Source: Bacteroidaceae bacterium
Lineage (GTDB): Bacteria; Bacteroidota; Bacteroidia; Bacteroidales; Bacteroidaceae
Direction: 5' to 3'
Length of the DNA: 34,341 nt
Assembly: GCA_017468985.1 (NCBI GenBank)
Contig: JAFUHF010000062.1
Span: 1-34,341 of the forward strand
This document shows positions 24,606-34,058 of this stretch, piece after piece. The notes under the pieces were generated by a model. It did not search any database, was not told the origin of the DNA, and saw only the letters and a program-made list of their open reading frames with translations. A program made the translations under genes and the position numbers. Numbering within the stretch: the first letter of the stretch is position 1; each line of letters opens with the position of its first letter.

Positions 24606-25772
24606 ATGAAAAAGTCATTTTTAGCAGTTTTAGTGATGGGCTTGGCCCTGCTGGCAACCAGTTGCGGTCCTAAATCGCCCGAAGCAGACTTCACGGGTCC
24701 CATCAGCGTGAAAGGCACCGTTAGCGGCATTTCCGACGGCGCCGTAGTAAGACTGAGCCTCGTGGGCGAGCCCACGCCGATAGACTCGGCCATTGTAGAG
24801 GGAGAATCCTTCCTGCTCCATAGCGCTAAGGTAAACGGACCTTCTGCGGCAAGCCTCACCATCTACTTTGGAGAGCCTGACAGCACTGGAGAACAGAAAA
24901 CCATCAGCGAACGCATCTTTTTAGAAGGATTCCCCCTTACGGTGGAGAGTACAGGCGAAACAGAAGAAACTTTCGGCCTGGCCGTCAGAGGCAGTGCCGC
25001 AAACGAAGCTCAATTGGAGCTCAACGAAGCACTCAAGCCCCACGCAAGCCAATATGCAGCCTTAGTGGAAGAGTATTTGTCAAAAGAAACGGCTCCAGAA
25101 CGCAGGATTGAAGTCTATCGACAGCTTGACGCCGTTGATTCCGTGATGACAATCATACAGCAGGAAGCTATCCGCAAGAATATGGGCAACACCTTGGGTC
25201 TGACCCTGCTTCGTAACCAATTTCACGGTATGAACCCCGACACTGTACTCTCTCTGATTCAGAAAGTACCTGAAAGCATCAGCAAGAGTCCGTATGGAGA
25301 GCCCATGACGGCACGTCTCACGGAATGGGCCGAAAAACAGATTGCAACGGCCATTGGCAAGGACTATTTGGACATCACGCTGCAAACTCCGGAAGGCGAA
25401 GACTTGAGTTTATCCGATTTGGTAAGTAAAAACAAGCTGGTGCTCGTTGACTTCTGGGCCAGCTGGTGCGGACCTTGCCGACTGGAGATGCCGAACGTTG
25501 TAAAAGCCTACAAAATATTCAAGGAAAAAGGGCTGGAGATTGTGGGCATCTCGCTTGACAACAATCTGGAGGCTTGGAAGAAAGCCATTAAGGATGATGG
25601 CATCACATGGCCCCAGATGAGCGACCTTCAAGGCTGGAAAAGTGCCGCAGCCACCCTTTATGGTGTAAGTTCCATTCCTTCCACGATACTGATTGACGCT
25701 GAGGGAAAAATTGTGGCTAAAAACCTTCGTGGAGACGAACTTAACGCAAAAATAAGTGAGCTTTTGCCGTAA
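24606..25772 (+). CDS. TlpA-like thioredoxin lipoprotein with DUF4369-like N-terminus
   Basis: The 388-residue lipoprotein (lipobox LLATSC) has an N-terminal DUF4369-like beta domain (about 30-130, GPISVKGTVSGISDGAVVRL), a helical linker, and a C-terminal AhpC/TSA thioredoxin fold (about 250-388) with C288-G-P-C291 in DFWASWCGPCRLEMP and cis-Pro in SSIPSTILID. Bacteroidota have many such proteins, usually reducing disulfides in the periplasm; electrons could come from DsbD (4655), which is inference. The last 17 bp overlap the start of the following peptidase gene, so both are coupled. Confidence 0.9.
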   Translation: MKKSFLAVLVMGLALLATSCGPKSPEADFTGPISVKGTVSGISDGAVVRLSLVGEPTPIDSAIVEGESFLLHSAKVNGPSAASLTIYFGEPDSTGEQKTISERIFLEGFPLTVESTGETEETFGLAVRGSAANEAQLELNEALKPHASQYAALVEEYLSKETAPERRIEVYRQLDAVDSVMTIIQQEAIRKNMGNTLGLTLLRNQFHGMNPDTVLSLIQKVPESISKSPYGEPMTARLTEWAEKQIATAIGKDYLDITLQTPEGEDLSLSDLVSKNKLVLVDFWASWCGPCRLEMPNVVKAYKIFKEKGLEIVGISLDNNLEAWKKAIKDDGITWPQMSDLQGWKSAAATLYGVSSIPSTILIDAEGKIVAKNLRGDELNAKISELLP

Positions 25773-27027
25773 GCTACACATAACAAGTGCATGGCGCAGA
25801 GGTTTTCGCCTCTGCGCCGTTTGCTTGGGCCTGATGTTGCTCCTCGGAGCGTGCTACAGGGAAAAGCCAAGACCTGTTGCTGAGAAAAATCCTCCACCCA
25901 CCGTCGACCCTACGCTCTCCCATCGCTTAGACAGCCTATTGAGGCGTGTCCCAGCCAAATGGAAGACAGCAGTCAGCGTCTATGACCTCTCGGCAGGAGA
26001 AAACGTATATCAATTCCACGCTGACGAACTGATGCACACGGCCTCGTGCATGAAACTGCTCACAGGCATAGCTGGCCTTCACCTTTTAGGACCACAATAT
26101 ACCTTCGACACGGAGCTTTGGGCCCGTGGAAAGCTTAGGGGAGACACCCTGCGCGGCGATATAGTGATGCGCATGAGTTTTGACCCTCAATTCAGTGAGC
26201 GAGACCTTATGCTCTTCTTAAGCCGCTTGAAGCAATCGCGAATAGGCCACATTGAAGGACGATTCTTCATTGACCGTCGCGTTCAGGGCCATCCGGGACC
26301 AGAAGCCCACTGGTACCGATGGGATTACGATACGAAAGAACTGGGAGTACTCTACGAAGATTCCCTGCAGCTTCTCCGTCACTTGCGAGAAGCCCTCGCC
26401 CAATGCGAAGTGGAGATAAACGACACTACTTTGCGCTACGGTGGGTACCCCATGGACGACGGTATACGCATTTATCGCCTCCGCCGACCGTTGAGCCGCA
26501 TTTTACGCACCATGTGGAAATGGAGTTCGAACATGCACAGCACAGCATTACTTTACGCCATCGGGCATACGTCGGAGCCCCAAAAAGAACCTGTGCAGGC
26601 CGGAGTGAGATATCTGGAGCGTTTTATAAGAGAAGAATTAGGCCGTCAGGACTCCTGTAGCGTCATTCATGACGGTTGCGGCCTATGCATCGAGAACCGA
26701 TGCTCCCCATCGCTTTTTGTAGATCTGCTGCGCTATGGTCAGAGAGAGACCCACACCTTTCGCTGCCTCCAGCAACTCCTTCCACGCAGCGGAAAAAGCG
26801 GTACGCTCTATGACCGCATGACGGATAGTCTCACTATAGGAAAAGTATTCGCCAAGACTGGCACGCTTTCGCATCCTTACGGCATCAGCACCCTTTCGGG
26901 TTATGCTCAGGGTGGAAACGGCAACCTGATTTGCTTCTCCATCATGAACAGTGAGATGTCCGTGCTTGACGCACGTCCCTTGCAAGACCGCATTTGCAGG
27001 GAAATTGTAAGATTACAAAACTACTGA
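25756..27027 (+). CDS. D-alanyl-D-alanine carboxypeptidase/endopeptidase (PBP4, S13) lipoprotein
   Basis: The 423-residue product carries the three serine-penicillin-binding motifs in order: S97-C-M-K100 in TASCMKLLTG, S257-S-N259 in KWSSNMHSTALL and K367-T-G369 in FAKTGTL. Together with the wide gap between the first two motifs this marks the S13 (DacB/PBP4) family, which trims or cuts peptidoglycan cross-links. The N-terminus is a lipoprotein signal (LCAVCLGLMLLLGAC), whereas E. coli PBP4 is soluble. The only suitable start is GTG at 25756, inside the end of the thioredoxin gene, giving a positively charged leader. DUF-type extra domains of PBP4 lie between motifs 1 and 2. Confidence 0.88.
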   Translation: MSFCRKLHITSAWRRGFRLCAVCLGLMLLLGACYREKPRPVAEKNPPPTVDPTLSHRLDSLLRRVPAKWKTAVSVYDLSAGENVYQFHADELMHTASCMKLLTGIAGLHLLGPQYTFDTELWARGKLRGDTLRGDIVMRMSFDPQFSERDLMLFLSRLKQSRIGHIEGRFFIDRRVQGHPGPEAHWYRWDYDTKELGVLYEDSLQLLRHLREALAQCEVEINDTTLRYGGYPMDDGIRIYRLRRPLSRILRTMWKWSSNMHSTALLYAIGHTSEPQKEPVQAGVRYLERFIREELGRQDSCSVIHDGCGLCIENRCSPSLFVDLLRYGQRETHTFRCLQQLLPRSGKSGTLYDRMTDSLTIGKVFAKTGTLSHPYGISTLSGYAQGGNGNLICFSIMNSEMSVLDARPLQDRICREIVRLQNY

Positions 27028-27356
27028 TGAAACGAAGTTCCCTTCTTTTGCTTCGTAACACTCCTCCCCGATTTGGCCTTGGGTTCCGAGAATGATAGCC
27101 CAAGGTGAGAAACTACGTATCTTTGGGGCCTTGTGACCCATGCCGCTGTAAGTCAGTTGCCTACAGATGGTCCAATCAAATGATGTAGAATTCATCTGGC
27201 ACAATTCCGAATCTCCGGGAAACATCTGAAGAACCTTTACTTTCCTTATGTATAAGTGTTTTTGCTGGGTACGCTACAGGAAAATAAAATGGAGAAAAAC
27301 ATTGCCCATAGCGCAGTAATTCGTATCTTTGCTCTATAAAAAGTGACTCAAAACAG
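27028..27356. other. Intergenic region with hairpins and two -7 boxes before mutS
   Basis: This 329-bp stretch has no gene I can support. It holds a small stem (ACGAAG 27032-27037 with CTTCGT 27051-27056), a second perfect 7-bp stem (CCTTGGG 27077-27083 with CCCAAGG 27099-27105) and two exact TATCTTTG boxes, at 27118-27125 and 27324-27331. The first box could drive a small RNA or a long mutS leader; this is only a possibility. Confidence 0.45.
27301..27331 (+). promoter_or_regulatory. Promoter of mutS
   Basis: TATCTTTG (27324-27331) matches the -7 box and ATTG (27301-27304), close to the -33 TTTG, lies 19 nt before it. The ATG is 25 nt after the -7 box. Confidence 0.6.
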
Positions 27357-29969
27357 ATGGCAGAAGATACACTAACCCCCATGATGGCCCAGTTTCGGAG
27401 TTTGAAGGCGAAACATCCCGATGCCATCTTGCTATTTCGCTGTGGCGACTTCTACGAGACCTATCAAGAAGACGCTGTTCTGGCTTCCTCCATTCTCGGC
27501 ATCACGCTCACCCATCGTTCTGCCAAAGGCAAAGGAGCCGCTACGGAAATGGCAGGTTTTCCTTACCATGCCTTAGACAGCTATTTGCCCAAACTCATCC
27601 GCGCAGGCCATCGCGTAGCCATCTGTGACCAGTTGGAAGACCCGAAACTCACTCGCAAGCTCGTCAAGCGCGGCATTACGGAGCTGGTTACGCCGGGCGT
27701 TGCCCTGACGGAGGGAATTCTAAGCAATAAAGAGAACAACTTCCTCGCGGCAGTGTATATCAGCAGGAGTATCTGTGGTCTGTCACTGTTAGACATCACA
27801 ACCGGAGAGTTTGCCGTGGCCGAAGGCACCGTAGATTACATCGGGAAACTGCTGATGAACCTTTCACCCAAAGAGGTACTTATCCTGCGCGGCACAAAAG
27901 AACGCTTTACCCGTACCTTTACGGGAACACAATGCTTCACCTTCGAACTGGACGAATGGATATGGGCTGAAAAGACGGCCATTGAGCGCCTGTGCCGCCA
28001 TTTTGGTGTAAAAAACCTGAAAGGTTACGGTGTGGCCCACATGACGGCGGCCCTTTCGTGTGCAGGAGCCATTCTCTACTATTTGGATGACACACAACAC
28101 ACGCACACCGGCCATATCACCTCCCTGCGTCGCATAGAAGAAGACCGCTATATGAGAATCGACGGCTTTACCATGCGGAATCTGGAGATCTTGGCCCCCA
28201 TGAACGAAGGCGGAAGGAGTTTGCTCCAAGTGATGGACAAGACACTTACCCCTATGGGAGCGCGCATGCTTCGTCGTTGGCTCAGCTTTCCCCTGTGCAG
28301 CGTGCAGGACATTGAGCATAGGCATAACTGCGTAGAGTATGTGCTGAACGACACATCGCTTCGCGAGTTGCTTCATGAGAAGATGAGCCAAATAGGAGAC
28401 ATGGAGCGCCTCATCTCCAAGCTGGCGGCCCTGCGCATCAATCCACGGGAGATGCAGCAGCTGCGCTACGACTTAGAAGCCATTCTGCCACTCCGCGAAG
28501 CCTGCTTGCAGGCTGATTTGGCCTCGCTTCGCGACTGGGGCAGCCGCATGGACGCCTGCACGGAACTGAAAGACAAGATTGCACAGACCCTAAGCCCCGA
28601 GCCCCCAGCACTCATGAGCAAGGGAGGATATATCGAGACCTGCATTTCGGCAGAACTCGACGAATTGCGCTCCATTTCGCAAAACGGACGCGCCTATCTG
28701 ATGGAATTGCAACAGCGCGAAGCTGAACGTACGGGCATCCAAAGCTTGAAAATTGGGTACAACAGTGTTTTCGGATATTATCTTGAAGTGCGCAACACGT
28801 TTAAAGACCACGTTCCCCCGGAGTGGATAAGAAAACAAACGCTCGTTGGAGCCGAACGCTATATCACAGACGAACTGAAAACCTACGAAGAGAAGATTCT
28901 CGGGGCCGAAGACAAAATACTGGCCCTTGAAGCGCAAATTTTCCAGCAGCTCATGTCCGAAGCATCGCAATACATCAGCCGAATGCAGGCCGACGCCGCT
29001 GCCGTAGCCACGCTGGACTGTTTCTATTCGATGGCCACGCTGGCCGAAGAACGCCACTACGTAAGACCCATCGTAGACGAGGGAACCACCTTGGAGATTG
29101 CCGAAGGACGCCACCCCGTGATAGAAACCCAAATGAACGTAGGCGAAACATACGTACCCAACGATGTAAGACTCGATACAGAAGAGCAGCAGATTGTGAT
29201 TATCACGGGTCCCAACATGTCGGGTAAGTCGGCGTTGTTGCGCCAAACGGCTCTCATAGTACTTATGGCCCAAACGGGCAGTTTCGTTCCAGCCAGCAAG
29301 GCTCGTATTGGTTGGGTGGACAGGATATTCACACGTGTAGGAGCCAGCGACAACATCTCGGCAGGCGAATCCACCTTTATGGTAGAGATGAGCGAGGCAG
29401 CTTCCATCATGAACGGCTTCACAAACCGTAGCCTTGTGCTTTTTGACGAGTTAGGCAGAGGCACGTCAACCTATGATGGCATATCCATCGCATGGGCCAT
29501 CGTGGAGTATCTGCACGAAAACCCCAAAGGCAAACCCAGAACGCTCTTTGCCACGCATTATCATGAGCTCAACGAGATGGAAAAAACCTTTCCTCGCATT
29601 CATAACTACAATGTTGCCGTAAAAGAGGTAGGCAGTGAGGTGGTTTTCCTTAGAAAGCTGGTTCCCGGCGGCAGTGCCCACTCGTTTGGCATCCATGTAG
29701 CCCAGATGGCCGGTATGCCTCCCAGTATTGTAAAGCGCGCCGGCGTAATTCTGGGAGAACTGGAGTCTACCAGCGACGGCGGAAAGGTATCGAAGCCCAC
29801 CGTAGAGATCGGGCAGAGCCGTGAAGGAATGCAACTGAGCTTTTTCCAGCTTGACGACCCCGTTTTGCGGCAAGTTCGCGACCGCCTGGTCCATCTTGAC
29901 ATCAACGGACTCACGCCCCTTGAGGCACTCAACATACTCAACGAGATTCAAAAGCTCGTTCGCAACTAA
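27357..29969 (+). CDS. mutS: DNA mismatch repair protein MutS
   Basis: The 870-residue ATPase recognises mismatches and starts repair. The N-terminal domain has the mismatch-wedging F-Y-E in [10 protein letters not shown]; later come the connector, clamp and lever domains, and the ATPase has Walker [16 protein letters not shown] (about 616-630), Walker [17 protein letters not shown] and the HYHEL element of FATHYHEL. Full length and intact, ending EIQKLVRN. The cysteine in FRCGDFYE replaces the Met or Val more often seen and does not touch the key Phe and Glu. The GH127 gene follows 14 bp after its stop. Confidence 0.96.
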   Translation: MAEDTLTPMMAQFRSLKAKHPDAILLFRCGDFYETYQEDAVLASSILGITLTHRSAKGKGAATEMAGFPYHALDSYLPKLIRAGHRVAICDQLEDPKLTRKLVKRGITELVTPGVALTEGILSNKENNFLAAVYISRSICGLSLLDITTGEFAVAEGTVDYIGKLLMNLSPKEVLILRGTKERFTRTFTGTQCFTFELDEWIWAEKTAIERLCRHFGVKNLKGYGVAHMTAALSCAGAILYYLDDTQHTHTGHITSLRRIEEDRYMRIDGFTMRNLEILAPMNEGGRSLLQVMDKTLTPMGARMLRRWLSFPLCSVQDIEHRHNCVEYVLNDTSLRELLHEKMSQIGDMERLISKLAALRINPREMQQLRYDLEAILPLREACLQADLASLRDWGSRMDACTELKDKIAQTLSPEPPALMSKGGYIETCISAELDELRSISQNGRAYLMELQQREAERTGIQSLKIGYNSVFGYYLEVRNTFKDHVPPEWIRKQTLVGAERYITDELKTYEEKILGAEDKILALEAQIFQQLMSEASQYISRMQADAAAVATLDCFYSMATLAEERHYVRPIVDEGTTLEIAEGRHPVIETQMNVGETYVPNDVRLDTEEQQIVIITGPNMSGKSALLRQTALIVLMAQTGSFVPASKARIGWVDRIFTRVGASDNISAGESTFMVEMSEAASIMNGFTNRSLVLFDELGRGTSTYDGISIAWAIVEYLHENPKGKPRTLFATHYHELNEMEKTFPRIHNYNVAVKEVGSEVVFLRKLVPGGSAHSFGIHVAQMAGMPPSIVKRAGVILGELESTSDGGKVSKPTVEIGQSREGMQLSFFQLDDPVLRQVRDRLVHLDINGLTPLEALNILNEIQKLVRN

Positions 29970-29983
29970 CCAAACCCTCCTCT

Positions 29984-31906
29984 ATGTTTTATTCATTTTT
30001 TTCGCTTATGCACCTCTCCGTTTTCCCCCTTCTGCACCGAACCTTAAAGCTCCACGCATTTCTCCTTCTGTTTTCATTTCCTCTTTTGCTCTTTGCAGCT
30101 AAGGATAAGAACGCCGCACCCCATATTGATCAAGTCCGACTCACGGGTTATGTGGGTGAGCGCATCGACGGATGCATACAGCAGAGAGTGATGACTCAGG
30201 ATGTAGACGAAATCGTCAGTCCGTTCCGCCATCAGGATGAAGTTCACAACCTTTGGGGTACGGAGTTCTGGGGCAAGTGGGTGCAAGGCGCCATGTCGGC
30301 CTATCGCTACAATCACGACCCTGCCCTCTATGAAAAAATCAGGCAGTCCGTAGAGCTCATGCTCGCCACCCAGCTGCCAGACGGCTACATAGGCAACTAT
30401 GACAAGGACCATCAGCTACAAGGATGGGATGTATGGGGTCGAAAGTATACTTTGCTTGGTCTGATTAAGTGGTACGACCTCTCCTCCGACAAACGCGTGC
30501 TCAAGGCAGCCCGTCGCCTCTTGGACTACACCATTAGCCAGTTTGGTCCCGACAAGAAACACGTGTGGGAAGCCGGCCTCTACAGGGGAATGCCTCCGAT
30601 GTCCATACTGGAGCCCGTTATGCTGCTCTATCATCGCACCAGGGAGAAGGCTTACCTGGATTTCGCCCAATATATCGTAAACGACGGGGAACAAACGGGC
30701 GGTCCCAAGCTCTTGGCTAAAGCGGACGTGCCGGTAGCCCTGCGTTTCCCCATTGAAAACCCCAAACAATGGTGGACTCACGCCAATGGACAGAAAGCTT
30801 ACGAAATGATGTCGTGCTACGTGGGTCTTCTCGAGCTCATGAAGGTAACGGGAAACGCTGATTACCTCCAAATCGCCGAGCGCGTTTATCATCACATCTT
30901 GAACGAGGAAATCAACATCTGCGGATCGGGCAGTGCCTATGAGTGCTGGTACGGAGGCCGGCAGAAGCAGACGCGTCCCAGCAGCCACAGCATGGAAACC
31001 TGCGTTACTTTTACCTGGATGCAGTTCAACGAGCGCCTCTGGCAGCTCACGTCGCGCTCCCTCTACATCGATCAGATTGAACGCACCATGTACAACGCCC
31101 TGATGGCCTCCATGCGAGGCGACAACGGGCAGATTGCCAAATATATTCCACTGGAGGGTTATCGCCATGAGGGCGAGAATCAGTGTAACCTCCACATCAA
31201 TTGCTGCAATGCCAACGGGCCGCGCGCTTTTGCCATGATTCCCAGAGTCACTTACGCTGTCCATGACCCAGAAACCATAGACGTCAATCTCTATATTCCC
31301 TCTCAGGCCGACATTACCATTGGGAAGACGAAGGTTCATCTCCAGCAAATCACCGACTATCCTGCCTCCGACGATATAGAACTGCGCGTTACGCCCTCTT
31401 CGCCCACTGCCTTCGCCCTCAGGCTCCGTATTCCTGCCTGGAGCTCCTCCACTCAGGTCACGATCAATGGTCAATCCGTCAGTGAGGTCCATCCAGGGAA
31501 CTATCTCACCCTGCAACGCACCTGGGCATCGGGCGATGTCGTGAAAATCCGTTTCGACATGACGGCTCACCTTTCTGAACTCAACCATTATCAGGCCGTT
31601 CAGCGCGGTCCCATCATCTTGGCACGCGACAGTCGTTTTCAAGATGGCTTTGTAGACGAGCCCTGCATCATTCCCCATCAGGGAAATGCCGTTACGCTCA
31701 CCTCCGTTGAGGCTCCGCAAGGCATCTGGATGGCTTTCGAAACACGTATGCCCACGGGCACCTATGCCAACGGCGAAGCCGAATACTCTACGGTTCGTTT
31801 CTGCGACTTTGCTTCGGCTGGCAATACCTGGAACCGCAGCGAGCGCTACCGCGTCTGGCTGCCCAAGACCCTTGATGCACAAAATGAATTCAACAATCAC
31901 GATTAA
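29984..31906 (+). CDS. GH127-type beta-L-arabinofuranosidase (DUF1680)
   Basis: The 640-residue product has a signal-like N-terminus (LLLFSFPLLLFA) and an (alpha/alpha)6-barrel hydrolase pattern with DEVHNLWGTEFWGKWV, ATQLPDGYIGNY and WDVWGRKYTLLGL. The GH127 metal and nucleophile set is present: E338 and C340 in SMETCVTF and the pair C407-C408 in INCCNANGPR; a Glu in AYECWYGG is a candidate acid/base. The family removes beta-L-arabinofuranose from plant glycans and glycoproteins, though related GH families share the fold. The first ATG gives a long leader; an in-frame ATG at 30008 (MHLSVFPLLHR) is an alternative. Its stop is only 5 bp from the metallophosphoesterase gene. A plant cell-wall substrate is inference. 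Confidence 0.87.
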   Translation: MFYSFFSLMHLSVFPLLHRTLKLHAFLLLFSFPLLLFAAKDKNAAPHIDQVRLTGYVGERIDGCIQQRVMTQDVDEIVSPFRHQDEVHNLWGTEFWGKWVQGAMSAYRYNHDPALYEKIRQSVELMLATQLPDGYIGNYDKDHQLQGWDVWGRKYTLLGLIKWYDLSSDKRVLKAARRLLDYTISQFGPDKKHVWEAGLYRGMPPMSILEPVMLLYHRTREKAYLDFAQYIVNDGEQTGGPKLLAKADVPVALRFPIENPKQWWTHANGQKAYEMMSCYVGLLELMKVTGNADYLQIAERVYHHILNEEINICGSGSAYECWYGGRQKQTRPSSHSMETCVTFTWMQFNERLWQLTSRSLYIDQIERTMYNALMASMRGDNGQIAKYIPLEGYRHEGENQCNLHINCCNANGPRAFAMIPRVTYAVHDPETIDVNLYIPSQADITIGKTKVHLQQITDYPASDDIELRVTPSSPTAFALRLRIPAWSSSTQVTINGQSVSEVHPGNYLTLQRTWASGDVVKIRFDMTAHLSELNHYQAVQRGPIILARDSRFQDGFVDEPCIIPHQGNAVTLTSVEAPQGIWMAFETRMPTGTYANGEAEYSTVRFCDFASAGNTWNRSERYRVWLPKTLDAQNEFNNHD

Positions 31907-31911
31907 CACCT

Positions 31912-33018
31912 ATGAAACAACGTTCATTCCTTCTTCTCTGCGCTTCTTTCCTGTGCCTCATGGCCTCTGCGCAGCACCGTGCTGACCGTCAACAGCTTTC
32001 CGACCCCAATTCTTTCATGTTTGTGGTCTTTGGTGACCCTCAGGGCTACACAAAATACGACATCAATCAGCCGCTCTATGAGCTCTCCACCGTCTGGATC
32101 TCCGACAATGTGGAACACCTCAACATCAAGGCCGTACTCTTCACCGGCGACCTCGTGGAGCAGAACGAGAACATCGTGCGCAACCGCTCCATGCTCAATC
32201 AGACCAGCAAGCAGATGTGGGAATGGTCCAGCCATTGCCTTGAGCGCTTAGATGGACGCGTACCTTACATCATTGCCGGCGGCAATCATGAGTATGGCTA
32301 CGTACGTGGTGACGAAAGTTTCACGCACTATCCCGAGTATTACACCTTTGAGCGCAACCCTAAGAATGCCGACCACCTCGTAGCCGCTTTTCCCAACCGC
32401 ATGGGACAAGTGTCACTTGAGAATGCGGCCTGGGAGTTCCAGGAAGAGCATTGGGGCAAGCTGCTTGTCATCGGAACCGAATGGGCTCCGCGCGACGAAG
32501 TATTAGAATGGGCCAAAAAGCTTTGCGACAGTCCTAAGTATCAAGACCATAAGGTGATTTTCCTCACCCATTCCCTCCTGCGCGAAAAAACCGCGAAGTA
32601 TACCGACAACGAAAACTACAAGATCAGCCCTCGCAATTGGGGTCAGCAGATCTGGGACAAACTGCTCTATCCCTGCAAGAACATCCGTCTCGCCGTATGC
32701 GGCCACACCGGCCATCCTGCTTCTGACGACGGTCTGCAAACCGGCAGTCGCGACGACTTTGAACTCAATACGGCCTACCGTTGCGATAAAAACGCCGCTG
32801 GAAAAGACGTTCATCAGATGATGTTCAACATACAATGCCTTGGCGGCGGCTGGGAAGGCAATGGCGGCGACGGTTGGCTGCGCCTGCTGGAGTTCATGCC
32901 CGATGGAAAAACCATTAAGGCCACCACCTACTCCGTTCTTTTTGGCATTTCGCCCATGACCAAACACCTGGCTCACCAAACCGACCCTTGCTGTCAGTTC
33001 GAGATGGTGATTGATTAA
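31912..33018 (+). CDS. Secreted calcineurin-like metallophosphoesterase
   Basis: The 368-residue product has a signal peptide (LLLCASFLCLMASA-Q) and the metallophosphoesterase metal ladder: FGDPQGY (first Asp), FTGDLVEQN (second Asp), IIAGGNHEYGY (Asn-His), FLTHSLL (His) and AVCGHTGHPA (two His). Phosphodiesters, phosphomonoesters or nucleotides are possible substrates. It is separated from the GH127 gene by 5 bp, so they are probably one transcript; the first motif has GDPQ rather than the commoner GDxH, a variant seen in other members. A C-terminal region of about 100 residues follows the metal-binding fold (LGGGWEGNGGDGWLRLLEF). Confidence 0.88.
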   Translation: MKQRSFLLLCASFLCLMASAQHRADRQQLSDPNSFMFVVFGDPQGYTKYDINQPLYELSTVWISDNVEHLNIKAVLFTGDLVEQNENIVRNRSMLNQTSKQMWEWSSHCLERLDGRVPYIIAGGNHEYGYVRGDESFTHYPEYYTFERNPKNADHLVAAFPNRMGQVSLENAAWEFQEEHWGKLLVIGTEWAPRDEVLEWAKKLCDSPKYQDHKVIFLTHSLLREKTAKYTDNENYKISPRNWGQQIWDKLLYPCKNIRLAVCGHTGHPASDDGLQTGSRDDFELNTAYRCDKNAAGKDVHQMMFNIQCLGGGWEGNGGDGWLRLLEFMPDGKTIKATTYSVLFGISPMTKHLAHQTDPCCQFEMVID

Positions 33019-33114
33019 GCCTTTTGGCACGAATTGCCACAAGGTTGCCGCTGTTGAACTCAGGAATAGTCATGATTCACTATTTCCTTTGCACCTCATT
33101 CTTATTTTCATCTC

Positions 33115-33302
33115 ATGACAACGGCACAAATCATCCAGCAACAAGAAGACCGGCGCGAGATTCGCAAGCTGGTCGACGCTTACGCTTACTGCACCGACCG
33201 GCGAAACTGCGAGGGGCAAATGTCACTCTTTACGAATGACACTCGCTTTGTGGTCTATATGAACAGTCACGCCGCCCAGTCCTCCTATGCCCTCAACGGC
33301 AA
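33115..33302 (+). pseudogene. Truncated NTF2/SnoaL-like gene (5' part only)
   Basis: Residues 1-62 read MTTAQIIQQQEDRREIRKLV, then DAYAYCTDRRNCEGQMSLFT and VVYMNSHAA, the standard opening of SnoaL/NTF2-like proteins, usually about 130-160 residues long. After ...SYALNGK, at about 33300, the similarity stops: the frame continues to 33453 with unrelated sequence that is the reverse complement of a minus-strand gene. The fold's remaining strands are missing, so the product is almost certainly non-functional. A weak -7-like TTCCTTTG lies upstream at 33084-33091. Confidence 0.65.
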
Positions 33303-34045
33303 GAAAAACCTGCTGCTCCTTTCTTACGCGGTTGGCATAGTCTGTGGCACTCCTGCCACCCCAGATTTTATGAATCTGGTAACCCTCAGCAGCATAGGGA
33401 ACCAGTTTTTCCAGCAGTTCGTCCTGCGAATCAAAGGTAATCAGCACCACTGATTCGGATTGCGGCGTAGTCATCTTGTTGAAACATACCGAATAGCACG
33501 TGTGCTTGAAATAGTTGTCATACTTCGCAGCCACGCTCCCCACGGTCCATCCCTGCTCCATCTCCGCATTGATGCCATTGAGCAGTAGATCTTCTTCCTG
33601 GAAATCAATAGCCTTCTGCAACGCAATGTCCGTCCGGTTGTTCTGCAGCAGCATGGAGTAAGTGGCCACCATCAGACCGTAACCCTTATGGCCCTTCAGT
33701 TGTTTTGAAGCATATCCAAACGATTGCAGGGTGCCGTTTCCCGTCTTGTCAAATATTGTAAAGTCCTCTTTTTCTTCATAATAAACAATGTTATATCACA
33801 GTTTCATCAGTTGCTTGCAGCGCTTCTTCTTTGGCCCGGACGCCGGAAGGTACTGCAGTTCCTCACACCGCTGGCTGAAGCCTTCCGTATTGGGATGAAG
33901 CACGATGAGTATCCCAAACTTCGTGCATGTGATGGATTCCACGTATCGCCCACTCTGCATGAGCGCGTTCACCGTTTCTGCCTTCAGGGAAAAGTCTTCT
34001 GGCGGAGAATCTTTTGAGGTCTCGACCTTTTTTTCAAAAGATTTT
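33303..34045 (-). pseudogene. Broken minus-strand gene of unknown family with in-frame stop
   Basis: One minus-strand frame runs from about 34045 to 33303 and is interrupted by a single TGA (33798-33796). On both sides it reads like protein: before it, ETVNALMQSGRYVESITC and GILIVLHPNTEGF; after it, YNIVYYEEKEDFTIFD, NAEMEQGWTVGSVAAKYDN and VPYAAEGYQIHKIWGG. The repeated pattern of a helix, GY/GW, then a beta strand resembles the repeats of DUF7477-like proteins, but I cannot confirm this. Its start is lost where the frame enters the 42-bp array, and its end is lost at the junction near 33300 with the truncated NTF2-like gene. It is best seen as a relic. Confidence 0.55.
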
Positions 34046-34058
34046 CCAGGAAAATTCC

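Noticed and set aside
27076-27106. CCTTGGG/CCCAAGG stem as a terminator of the PBP4-like gene
   Set aside because: No T run on either strand; kept only as a structural note.
30416-31909. 497-codon minus-strand frame
   Set aside because: It is antisense to the GH127 gene, whose sense frame has conserved metal-binding residues and signal peptide. The antisense frame shows no recognisable family.
33019-33045. Hairpin TGGCA-CGAAT-TGCCA as terminator of the metallophosphoesterase gene
   Set aside because: The stem is short (5-6 bp) and no T run follows.
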